Shown here one piece after another: positions 1-6,096 of a stretch of 8,531 nucleotides of DNA. Origin of the DNA: Lachnospiraceae bacterium (lineage in GTDB: Bacteria > Bacillota > Clostridia > Lachnospirales > Lachnospiraceae); assembly GCA_024403585.1 (NCBI GenBank), contig JAKSRN010000072.1, forward strand, positions 1 through 8,531. Reading direction: 5' to 3'. Numbering within the stretch: position 1 is the stretch's first letter; each line of letters opens with the position of its first letter. The notes beneath the pieces are model-generated. The model made no database searches. It was not told where the DNA came from and worked only from the letters and a program-made list of their open reading frames with translations. The translations under genes and the position numbers were made by a program.

Positions 1-209
1 TGGATGCCTTGAATCAGAAGCTGACCAGTGCATCAGGAGGAATCAGCAATGCGGCTCAGAAGAAAAAAGGAATTGCCCTTGTCAATGTAAACAGCCGAAT
101 CAAACTGCTTTTTGGTGATGAGTATGGTATCTATGTATACAGTACAGAAGGGGTAGGAACAGATGTAAAATTATCTTTACCGATCGTTGAAGCATCTGAA
201 AAGGTTTAA
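1..209 (+). CDS. Sensor histidine kinase, YesM-like (3' end only)
   Basis: This is the carboxy-terminal fragment of a sensor histidine kinase; its start lies left of the window and the first complete in-phase codon is at position 3. The visible part is the end of the HATPase_c ATP-binding domain. The stretch GIALVNVNSRIKLLFG is the G-box region (GIGLxNVxxRIxLxFG in YesM/LytS-type kinases), and GVGTDVKLSLPI is the usual last beta strand (EGxGTxVxxxxP). The family autophosphorylates a histidine and passes the phosphate to a response regulator. The stop at 207-209 is 2 nt before the next start, and the next gene's AAAGG ribosome binding site lies inside this gene's last codons, so the two are translationally linked. 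Association with a sugar ABC operon suggests it senses that transporter's substrate. The sensor domain, transmembrane segments and phosphorylated histidine cannot be seen. The family call is firm; the ligand is unknown. Confidence 0.85.
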   Translation, partial: DALNQKLTSASGGISNAAQKKKGIALVNVNSRIKLLFGDEYGIYVYSTEGVGTDVKLSLPIVEASEKV

Positions 210-211
210 AT

Positions 212-1645
212 ATGCGGGAAGAACTGGTCAGAATTGAGAATGGAATAAAGAATATAGAAGGTTATGACATTCTGGCAGGCCTTCAGTTGCAGATCTATAA
301 GCATGAAATCTGTGGAATCATATCCGATGAGCAGATGGCCATGGAACAGCTGTGGAAGATTCTTCAGGGGAAAGAAAAGCTGGATCATGGGAATGTGTAT
401 ATTAATGAAAAAAAGATGGCGGAAGATAGCTATTCTTCTGTCCTGAAGAATAATGTATGCCAGATCAGCAGCCAGTCACAGCTGATCGGAGCCCTGTCAC
501 TTGCCGAGAACATGTTCATTGTAACAGGGAAAAGGCAGAAAACCTTTATTAACAGGGCTGAGAATGAAAGTGCGCTAAAAAGACTGCTCTATGAGTTCAC
601 CATTGATCTGGATATTTCTATGCCGGTCTCCGGTTTGAACAGACTGCAGAGATATGAGTTCGAACTTCTGAAAGCATATGTGCAGGGAATTCGTCTGATC
701 CTGTTGGATCTGAGAAGAAATGAATTGACGTCGGAGGAGAATAGAAAACTGTTTCGACTGATTTATGAGATCAATAAGAGGAATACTACTTTCCTTGTAT
801 GGAATCCGGTTCTCCCTCAGCTGATCCGTTATTCTGATTATATGATCATACTGAAAAACGGAAAAACAGGACGGGTATTCGAGAAGAACGAATTTGATGC
901 CGGTAATGTGGAAAGGGTTTTGCTGGGTGATGTGCAGAGGATCCAGAAGACATATGTCCCAAGAATGAAACAGTCTGTTTTTAAGTTTCAGAATATCTCT
1001 GATTCGTATCTTGATCGGGTAAGTTTTCAGGTCAGAGCAGGAGAGATACTTCTGATCCAGTGTGAACAGGCAGAAGGTCTTGGTCATCTGTATTCGATTC
1101 TTTCCGGTCAATCTTCTCCTGACAGCGGATATATGATGATCACCAACCGCTTGTATACGCCTCGGTGTCTGGAAGATGCTATTGCAGAAGGTGTTGGTTT
1201 TGTTAAAGAATCTGCTATTACCAATTCCCTGTTTCTGAATCTGAATGTATTTGATAATATCTGTATGATCAAGGGGAATTATCTGAAGAGTATCTGGTGG
1301 AAAAAGAGTTACCGCCAAAGTCTGAAAAAGAAGATCAATGACTGGTTTGGCAGAGAAATCTGTGATAAGAGGATCAGTACGCTTTCAGAAAGTGAAAGAC
1401 AGCAGGTGTTTTTGTACAAGTGGATGGTTTATCGCCCCAAGATGCTGGTACTGGTAGATCCTTTCATAGGCGGCTGGTTCACTATGAATGAATCCTTCAT
1501 GGAACATATAGTTCGATTGACGGATGAAGGAATCGGAATCCTCATTCTGTCCAGTAACAGAAGTTCCTTCCCCATCCTGAATCAGAATAGAAAAATCCTA
1601 ACTGTTAACGGAGAATTAAAGGACAGGTCGGTGTATTATGTTTAA
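212..1645 (+). CDS. RbsA/MglA-like tandem ABC protein with degenerate ATPase motifs (putative pseudo-ATPase)
   Basis: A 477-residue protein with the two-domain architecture and length (about 500) of the ribose/galactose-type ABC ATPases RbsA and MglA. Family landmarks remain: SLAENMFI (residues 96-103) matches the Q-loop region LSVAENIF, SGLNRLQ (140-146) the first signature, LSESERQQ (391-398) the second, and YKWMVYRPKMLVL (402-414) the AKWLxxxPKVLIL segment. The catalytic motifs are gone. The first Walker A site reads ISDEQMAMEQ (37-46) instead of GxNGAGKST, and the second reads QCEQAEGLG (283-291). Walker B 1 is LILLDL (162-167) with Leu in place of Glu; Walker B 2 is LVLVDP (412-417) in place of LILDEP. 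The first H-loop histidine position reads WN (197-198). The frame is open throughout and the gene is coupled to its neighbours, so this is not an ordinary decaying pseudogene. It may pair with an active ATPase encoded upstream, or act as a regulator. Start ATG 212 has AAAGG 7 nt upstream. Confidence 0.8.
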   Translation: MREELVRIENGIKNIEGYDILAGLQLQIYKHEICGIISDEQMAMEQLWKILQGKEKLDHGNVYINEKKMAEDSYSSVLKNNVCQISSQSQLIGALSLAENMFIVTGKRQKTFINRAENESALKRLLYEFTIDLDISMPVSGLNRLQRYEFELLKAYVQGIRLILLDLRRNELTSEENRKLFRLIYEINKRNTTFLVWNPVLPQLIRYSDYMIILKNGKTGRVFEKNEFDAGNVERVLLGDVQRIQKTYVPRMKQSVFKFQNISDSYLDRVSFQVRAGEILLIQCEQAEGLGHLYSILSGQSSPDSGYMMITNRLYTPRCLEDAIAEGVGFVKESAITNSLFLNLNVFDNICMIKGNYLKSIWWKKSYRQSLKKKINDWFGREICDKRISTLSESERQQVFLYKWMVYRPKMLVLVDPFIGGWFTMNESFMEHIVRLTDEGIGILILSSNRSSFPILNQNRKILTVNGELKDRSVYYV

Positions 1646-2585
1646 TAATAAGATCCAGATCAGACATTCTTTATATCCCAGTATGGTCATACTGGTGATC
1701 TGTATCCTGATCGCAATACTGTTTGTACCGAATTTTTTTGCAAGTTTTGACCTGCTTCTTATGGTGAAGCAGGTTGCCTATATCACCCTGATGTCTTATG
1801 GCGCAACCATTATCATCATGCTGGGACATCTCAATGTAGCTTACGGTTCTGTTATGGCTTTGGTAGGCTGTATTGCCGTAAAACTTATGCTGGCAACCAA
1901 CAGCTTTCTGGTTACCATACCCGCCACCCTGCTTTTGGGTGGATGTATTGGAGCCGTGATCGGCTTGATCGTTACCCGTATCGATATTCCATCGTTCATT
2001 GTCACATTGATCATCGGAAGGATTGCAAGGGGAACCGCCATGGTTTATACAAAGAGTGCTCCGATCCTTCAGATTGGTAAGCTGGAGATTTTGGGAAAAG
2101 GTGAGTTGTTTGGTATTCCTTCCAGCTTCTTCATCATTGTAGTCTGCTTTTTCTTTGCCTGGGTCATTGTCAATAAAACCAGCTTTGGACGTCAGGTTCT
2201 GGCAGTTGGAGAAAACAGGAGTGCAGCCAGTGCCGCAGGAATTCGTGTTCGTGATGTGATCATGAAAAGCTATATCATTGACGGAATCTTTATTGCAATT
2301 GCGGCTATCGTCTTTATGGCCAGAATGAATTCTGGACTTCCAGATGCGGGAGAATCCAGTGAATTTGATGTTATGACAGCCGTGGTAATTGGTGGAGCAT
2401 CGCTTACCGGCGGAAGCGGAAATATTACAGGTACCATCATCGGAGCCATGACGGTGGGTCTGATCAACTACGTGTTGAATATTCGGGGTGTAAACTACAA
2501 CTGGCAGAATATCATCAAGGGTTTGCTGGTGCTCATCGTTCTTGTAGTAGAATATATTCTGAAAAGAAAGGACAATACCAATTGA
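1638..2585 (+). CDS. RbsC-like sugar ABC transporter permease
   Basis: A 315-residue, highly hydrophobic integral membrane protein of the ribose/xylose/galactose permease family (BPD_transp_2), close to the usual 310-350 residues. About eight to ten membrane segments are visible, beginning at residues 14-32. Family motifs include GHLNVAYGSVMAL (63-75), corresponding to GHIDLSVGSVMAL, then DIPSFIVTLIIGRIARG (116-132), SFGRQVLAVGENRSAASAAGIRV (182-204), the likely ATPase-contacting loop, and VVIGGASLTGGSGNITGTIIG (249-269). The gene starts 8 nt before the end of the ABC gene, which implies translational coupling; the nearest purine-rich stretch (AAAGGA, 1618-1623) is far, so initiation probably depends on that coupling. 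It should form the membrane channel with the neighbouring degenerate ABC protein and/or an ATPase outside the window. The aspartate of the usual DLSVGS motif is replaced by asparagine. The last codons form the left arm of the terminator. The substrate cannot be told from sequence. Confidence 0.93.
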   Translation: MFNNKIQIRHSLYPSMVILVICILIAILFVPNFFASFDLLLMVKQVAYITLMSYGATIIIMLGHLNVAYGSVMALVGCIAVKLMLATNSFLVTIPATLLLGGCIGAVIGLIVTRIDIPSFIVTLIIGRIARGTAMVYTKSAPILQIGKLEILGKGELFGIPSSFFIIVVCFFFAWVIVNKTSFGRQVLAVGENRSAASAAGIRVRDVIMKSYIIDGIFIAIAAIVFMARMNSGLPDAGESSEFDVMTAVVIGGASLTGGSGNITGTIIGAMTVGLINYVLNIRGVNYNWQNIIKGLLVLIVLVVEYILKRKDNTN

Positions 2586-2602
2586 GGGTATTGTCCTTTC
2601 TT
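2564..2602. terminator. Probable bidirectional intrinsic terminator between convergent operons
   Basis: A perfect 16-bp inverted repeat (2564-2579 with 2587-2602) encloses a 7-nt loop, 2580-2586. It sits between the convergent permease and response regulator genes. The left arm lies inside the permease's last codons and the stop codon (2583-2585) is in the loop. The arm ends are A/T rich, so a U-rich run (CCUUUCUU, extended to CCUUUCUUUUC on the minus strand) occurs on both transcripts. The U-run is better on the minus strand, so termination may be stronger for the response regulator transcript. Confidence 0.8.
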
Positions 2603-2620
2603 GCTATAGGTTCCTGTATC

Positions 2621-4162
2621 TTATTCTTTTCCGTGAATCATCTTGGAGTATGCAGATGGAGTCATGCCTGTGTATTTTTTGAAAACCTGACTGAAATACT
2701 GCGGACTGTTTCCGAGACCTACATCATCAGCGATGGTGGAGAGTTTTCCGGAATCGTTCTCAGCGATCAGCTCCTTGGCCTTCTGCATTCGTACTTCCCT
2801 CAGGTATGTAGAAAATTTGACGCCTGTTTCCCTGGAGAAACGTTTGCTGACATAATCCACGTTCATAAAGAGATGGTTTTCAGCAATCTGTTTCAGGGTC
2901 AGGTCAGGATTGGAAAGATTCTTTTCCACATAGTCTTTGATATCCCTGATCATTTTTCCATGTATACGAGAGTTGTCCTGGGAATCCTGCAGTCTTTCGG
3001 TAAGCCATGGGATAAAGTACTTTTTCAGTGCATCAATTTCCTGGATTTTTTTCAATTCCAGAATGATCTCTGTTGCCTCTACAAGAGAACAGCACAGATC
3101 ATGGTCTGTGAGCGTGAAGAGAGCCGAAGCAGAGGATTGCCGGAAAAAGTCTGGTGTATCAATACTGTTCAGTTGGTTCAGGAGCGCTCTGACCCAGTTT
3201 TTGTACTCTGTTTTGATCTTGGGATCCGGATTACCTGCGGTACGACAGACCTCCATGCAGGACCGGTTCATAACATTGATGATATTTTTGTAGTTGCAGA
3301 CCGGAATCAGCCTGTCGGAAGTTACATAGCTGATTGTTTCATAGTATCTGGTAAAGGTAAGAATTTCGCTTATAGCGGCAGTGAAATTCGGTAGTATATG
3401 ATTTTCTTCGCGGAAAGAATCAAGATATTTTATTTGTTTATACAGATTTTCTTCCATTGTCCAGGAAAAAGGATGATCCTTAAAGAAAACGATCAGACAG
3501 TCTTTGACATAGATTGCATGCAGGTTGATTCCGGGAGCATGAAGTCTTTGGAAATCCATTATGCTGTTGAAACAAGAAAGTGCATTTTCCTCTGATACAC
3601 CATGGAGATAGTGGATCTGATACTTTGAGATAGAAAAATCCATATGTTTCTGATACGGCTCTAAGAGGGACACGTTGAAATTGTCCGGCTGATCAGCAGA
3701 CAGAGTCAGAAGATCCATGATGATACTTTCTTCCAGAGAATGGTTGATCACCATATGCTGTTCTGAGAACTGATGCAGTGCTCTTTCTTTACAGCAGATC
3801 TCTCTTGCTTCCCGTAAAGCAGTTTTCAGCTGTTCTTCGCTGCATGGCTTCAGGAGATAATGACGGACTCCGTAGCGCATGGCAGTCTGAGCATATTCGA
3901 ATTCACCGAAACCAGACAGAACGATAAACTGTATATTCAGATCAGTATGGGAAATTTTTTCAATCAGTTCCAGGCCGTTCATGCCAGGCATCTTAATGTC
4001 GGTGAGAACGATGTCCGGTGACTCGTTCATGATCGCATCATAGATCTCAACACCGTTGGCATAAACCCCCAATACCTGTAGCCCCATCTCATCCCAGTCG
4101 ATGGACCGGGATATGCTTTCTCTTATTGTTTTTTCATCATCTGCAATCAATACTTTCAGCAT
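2621..4162 (-). CDS. YesN-like response regulator: receiver domain plus AraC-type DNA-binding domain
   Basis: A 513-residue response regulator of typical length for the YesN class. Residues 1-120 form a CheY-like receiver: acidic pair D8/D9, phosphoacceptor D55 in IVLTDIKMPGMNG, switch serine S83 in FIVLSGFGEF, and K105 in HYLLKPCSEEQL. A poorly conserved linker of about 280 residues follows. The last 110 residues are an AraC/XylS domain with two helix-turn-helix units, including LTLKQIAENHLFMNVDYVSK and the signature IADDVGLGNSPQYFSQVFKKYTGMTPSAY. It should bind DNA and activate transcription once phosphorylated by the kinase encoded just upstream. Its ATG overlaps the kinase stop by 7 nt and is preceded by a perfect GAGGAGG with 7-nt spacing. 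All receiver residues are intact. Likely targets are promoters in the 5602-6096 control region, that is its own operon and/or the divergent aldolase-transporter pair; this is inferred from position only. Confidence 0.95.
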   Translation of the reverse strand: MLKVLIADDEKTIRESISRSIDWDEMGLQVLGVYANGVEIYDAIMNESPDIVLTDIKMPGMNGLELIEKISHTDLNIQFIVLSGFGEFEYAQTAMRYGVRHYLLKPCSEEQLKTALREAREICCKERALHQFSEQHMVINHSLEESIIMDLLTLSADQPDNFNVSLLEPYQKHMDFSISKYQIHYLHGVSEENALSCFNSIMDFQRLHAPGINLHAIYVKDCLIVFFKDHPFSWTMEENLYKQIKYLDSFREENHILPNFTAAISEILTFTRYYETISYVTSDRLIPVCNYKNIINVMNRSCMEVCRTAGNPDPKIKTEYKNWVRALLNQLNSIDTPDFFRQSSASALFTLTDHDLCCSLVEATEIILELKKIQEIDALKKYFIPWLTERLQDSQDNSRIHGKMIRDIKDYVEKNLSNPDLTLKQIAENHLFMNVDYVSKRFSRETGVKFSTYLREVRMQKAKELIAENDSGKLSTIADDVGLGNSPQYFSQVFKKYTGMTPSAYSKMIHGKE

Positions 4163-5601
4163 ATTGCAACCTCCTCAGGGATGATTATCTCTGCGATCGC
4201 CCAGCCATCCTGGTTAAAGAGGCAGAGCGATGCTTTTTCACCAAATGTCAGGCGAAGTCTTTCATATATATTTACAAGTCCGATTCCGTGCCCCTGAGGC
4301 TGGAGATCTTCCCTGCGTAATTGTCGAAGCAGATCTTCTTCAAACTCTGATCCTGTATTACGGACGATCAGATGGATCCAACCGTTCTTTTCGTAGCCAT
4401 CGATCCGGATCTCGCAATCATCGATGGAATCCTCCAGTCCGTAGCGGATCGCATTCTCTGCAAGGGGCTGCAGACAGAGACAGGGGATGGAAATATTCCA
4501 GAGAGAGTCCGGAACAGTAATTGAGTATTTCAATCGGTCTTCAAAACGGAAGCGCTGGATCTTCATATAGTTTTCGACCAGCTCCAGTTCCTGCTTCAGT
4601 GTCAGCGGAGTCTGCTCTTTCCTCAGTGTTACACGAAGAAGGGAAGCAAGAGACTGTACCATCTCCGAGATATCGGTAGCACCGACGGCGTGAGCTCTCC
4701 AGTTGATGGACTCCAGCGTATTATACAGAAAATGTGGATTGATCTGACTCTGCAGGGCATAGAGCTGGGCTTCTTTTTTCTGCAGCTCATGCACATAATT
4801 TTCCTGGATCAGACGGCCTAGCTCATCGATCATCTTGCTGAACTGCCGATGCATGACACCAATTTCATCCTGACGATAGGCATATTCTTCCTCCAGCGGC
4901 GGAACAGAAGAGAGATCTTCGGTGGCAAGAAGCATCTTCTTTTTCAGCAGTAAAAAATGCCTTCCCACAGAACCCATCATATATATACTCAGAACCAATG
5001 TGATCAGGGAGGCAGACAGGAACAGACAGACCAGCAGAGTATTGGATTGCTGCAGATCAGAAAACAGACTATCATAGGATACCAGACAGAAGTAGTCCCA
5101 GTTATAATCGGGGATTTTGCTTCGTATTACTATGTAGTGATGGTTCTGCATATACAGTTCCTGATAATCCTTTGGAGGCAGCTCCTGTATTCTTTTGATC
5201 GCTTCCTCATCAAGGCGAGAAGATTGATAGAGAAGCTCTGAACCATCCAGAAGAAGATAGATGGGTGAGTCGTACCTGCTGTCAAAAGATAAAATATCAG
5301 AAAGAATCTGGTCAAGATCAGCCACGTTCAAAATATTCTCAGTTTTTTCCGGAGAACCGGCATCAGAAGCCTGAGAATTGATGGGCTCTTCCATTGTATG
5401 TAAAGTATCAGACAGCTTCTGGCCGGAATACGCCAGCTGTTCGGCAATGACCTGATACAATTTATCACGGTATATATTTCTGTATCTGGCTTCTGCTGTA
5501 AAGAAGAAAACATTGGTCAGAAGAAATAAAAAAAGAAGTATGGAGATGATCTTGCTTCTCAAAGAAAGATTTGCGATTGTCCGTTTAAGTATATTTTTCA
5601 T
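4156..5601 (-). CDS. YesM-like membrane sensor histidine kinase
   Basis: A 481-residue sensor kinase. A first membrane helix (about 17-36) and a second (about 187-210) enclose an extracellular sensor region of about 150 residues without a motif I recognise. A HAMP-like linker (about 211-265) and a short coiled stretch (about 265-285) follow. The His_kinase motif QSQINPHFLYNTLESINW (284-301) places the phosphorylated histidine at H290. The HATPase domain has the N-box QPLAENAIRYGLED (378-391) and the glycine-rich GHGIGLVNIYERLRLTFG (437-454). The box that is usually xDNGxG reads RNTGSEF (414-420), lacking the aspartate. The start ATG at 5601 has GAGGG 7 nt upstream. It is first in a two-gene operon with the response regulator (7-nt overlap) and runs divergently from the aldolase gene, so it probably senses a sugar acid or related metabolite outside the cell; the ligand is inferred from context. 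Confidence 0.95.
   Translation of the reverse strand: MKNILKRTIANLSLRSKIISILLFLFLLTNVFFFTAEARYRNIYRDKLYQVIAEQLAYSGQKLSDTLHTMEEPINSQASDAGSPEKTENILNVADLDQILSDILSFDSRYDSPIYLLLDGSELLYQSSRLDEEAIKRIQELPPKDYQELYMQNHHYIVIRSKIPDYNWDYFCLVSYDSLFSDLQQSNTLLVCLFLSASLITLVLSIYMMGSVGRHFLLLKKKMLLATEDLSSVPPLEEEYAYRQDEIGVMHRQFSKMIDELGRLIQENYVHELQKKEAQLYALQSQINPHFLYNTLESINWRAHAVGATDISEMVQSLASLLRVTLRKEQTPLTLKQELELVENYMKIQRFRFEDRLKYSITVPDSLWNISIPCLCLQPLAENAIRYGLEDSIDDCEIRIDGYEKNGWIHLIVRNTGSEFEEDLLRQLRREDLQPQGHGIGLVNIYERLRLTFGEKASLCLFNQDGWAIAEIIIPEEVAIC
4170..4176 (-). promoter_or_regulatory. Ribosome binding site of the response regulator gene
   Basis: GAGGAGG on the minus strand, 7 nt from the ATG at 4162, lies inside the last codons of the sensor kinase. 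It is a near-perfect anti-16S complement and confirms the ATG that overlaps the kinase stop. Confidence 0.85.
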
Positions 5602-5608
5602 GGTAGAA

Positions 5609-5613
5609 CCCTC
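5609..5613 (-). promoter_or_regulatory. Ribosome binding site of the sensor kinase gene
   Basis: GAGGG on the minus strand with 7-nt spacing to the ATG at 5601. It supports that start codon for the 481-residue kinase. Confidence 0.75.
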
Positions 5614-5670
5614 GTAAAAAGGTTAGTAAATAAATGGTGAAAAAGATGTCGTTTTTGAACACATTTATCA

Positions 5671-5699
5671 TTGACAAACTCTTAATATAATTGTATTAT
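5671..5699 (+). promoter_or_regulatory. Rightward promoter, probably for the aldolase-transporter operon
   Basis: TTGACA (5671-5676), a 17-nt spacer and TATTAT (5694-5699) match 11 of 12 consensus SigA bases. Transcription would begin near 5706, leaving about 390 nt before the aldolase ATG at 6097. The -10 box shares five positions with the leftward promoter's -10 box, so the two polymerases should exclude each other. Confidence 0.65.
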
Positions 5700-5723
5700 A
5701 CAACATTGATAAAAATATATCAA
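5695..5723 (-). promoter_or_regulatory. Promoter for the sensor kinase-response regulator operon
   Basis: On the minus strand, TTGATA (5723-5718) is followed after exactly 17 nt by TATAAT (5700-5695), matching 11 of 12 consensus sigma-70/SigA bases. Transcription would begin near 5688, giving a leader of about 87 nt to the kinase ATG. The -10 box overlaps that of the rightward promoter. Confidence 0.75.
5706..5723. repeat. Inverted repeat at the promoter overlap (candidate operator)
   Basis: TTGATA, a 6-nt spacer AAAATA, then TATCAA give a perfect 6-bp inverted repeat. Its right arm is the -35 box of the leftward promoter, and its left arm lies at the expected start point of the rightward promoter. 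A protein bound here would affect both promoters. Part of the symmetry may simply reflect the -35 sequence. Confidence 0.4.
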
Positions 5724-5732
5724 TAAATACTT

Positions 5733-5814
5733 AACAAAGCGACACAGAATGTAAGAAAACAGTCCTGTTTTTCTCATATAGGTCGGTTTGTTTATGGTTT
5801 AAGTCGCTTTTGTT
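5733..5814 (+). other. Possible structured leader RNA ahead of the aldolase gene
   Basis: AACAAAGCGAC (5733-5743) can pair with GTCGCTTTTGTT (5803-5814) in an 11-bp helix with one bulged T. Inside it, AGAAAACA and TGTTTTTCT around a GTCC loop (about 5754-5772) can form a second hairpin followed by a short U-rich run. The element would lie at the beginning of the rightward transcript. It resembles a closed leader domain or weak attenuator, but I recognise no known riboswitch class, and much of the pairing is A-U. Confidence 0.3.
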
Positions 5815-5878
5815 GGTGGTATTTCACTGCGAAAAAAATATACAATAAATTGTGAGGATTACAGGTTTGATTTGTCTA

Positions 5879-5906
5879 TTGTCACAAGTTAGAACTGTAC
5901 TACACT
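5879..5906 (+). promoter_or_regulatory. Possible second rightward promoter
   Basis: TTGTCA (5879-5884) with a 16-nt spacer to TACACT (5901-5906) matches 9 of 12 consensus bases and would shorten the aldolase leader to about 185 nt. The same TTGTCAC recurs at 5922-5928 without a good -10 box, so it may be a protein-binding repeat instead. Confidence 0.25.
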
Positions 5907-6016
5907 CAAAATATGTAAGATTTGTCACGAAAACACTATTTCTATTCTAGTATTTTCAAAACAGAAAATCCATTGATTTATGAAGAGTTTATTATGTGAT
6001 ATGTGGTAAATCTGCA

Positions 6017-6064
6017 TTTTTTCCATGGGCATGTTCCTTTTATTGAGCCATGTCCCGGAAAAAA
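6017..6064 (+). other. Stem-loop in the aldolase 5' leader
   Basis: TTTTTTCC (6017-6024) pairs with GGAAAAAA (6057-6064). Inside, GGG pairs with CCC and CATG (6030-6033) with CATG (6049-6052), with small bulges and a 15-nt loop. It ends 19 nt before the ribosome binding site at 6084-6090. No U-run follows it, so it is not a terminator; it could influence mRNA stability or translation. Confidence 0.45.
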
Positions 6065-6083
6065 TCAAAATCAGCAAAGAAAA

Positions 6084-6090
6084 GAGGGAG
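6084..6090 (+). promoter_or_regulatory. Ribosome binding site that sets the aldolase start
   Basis: GAGGGAG with 6-nt spacing to ATG 6097. An in-frame upstream ATG at 6025 lies within the leader stem-loop, has no such site, and would add 24 residues unlike the family's amino terminus. The start at 6097 is therefore preferred. Confidence 0.85.
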
Positions 6091-6096
6091 ATTACT

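Larger units (their letters stand above)
5648..5810. repeat. Three copies of AAARCGAC (candidate regulator sites)
   Basis: AAAACGAC occurs on the minus strand at 5655-5648, AAAGCGAC on the plus strand at 5736-5743, and AAAGCGAC on the minus strand at 5810-5803. The last two share an extended AACAAA(A)GCGAC form. The copies flank the overlapping promoters in an otherwise AT-rich region, as expected for sites of a dedicated regulator such as the AraC-type response regulator. Copies two and three face each other and could instead be the two arms of an RNA helix. Confidence 0.35.
5602..6096. promoter_or_regulatory. Divergent intergenic control region
   Basis: This 495-bp AT-rich stretch separates the leftward sensor kinase from the rightward aldolase and holds no convincing gene. 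It contains two opposed promoters with overlapping -10 boxes, three AAARCGAC copies, several short inverted repeats (5706-5723, 5842-5853, 5952-5969), a repeated TTGTCAC (5879-5885 and 5922-5928), a long-range helix (5733-5814) and a stem-loop just before the aldolase ribosome binding site. It is longer than a simple divergent promoter needs, which points to regulation by DNA-binding proteins, leader RNA, or both. Confidence 0.7.

Noticed and set aside
575..1318. 247-codon open frame on the minus strand inside the ABC gene
   Set aside because: It is antisense to a recognised gene, its predicted product has no familiar domain, and it has no convincing ribosome binding site.
2582..3394. 270-codon open frame on the plus strand over the response regulator gene
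   Set aside because: It starts at a TTG in the terminator loop, is fully antisense to clear receiver/AraC coding sequence, and has no family resemblance.
5867..5947. Possible 26-codon leader peptide starting at TTG 5867
   Set aside because: A GTGAGG lies upstream, but the start is TTG, the spacing is long and the codons look random. It is not enough to call a gene.
6025..6096. Upstream in-frame ATG extending the aldolase by 24 residues
   Set aside because: The ATG lies in the leader stem-loop with no ribosome binding site, while ATG 6097 has GAGGGAG at ideal spacing and gives the normal family length.
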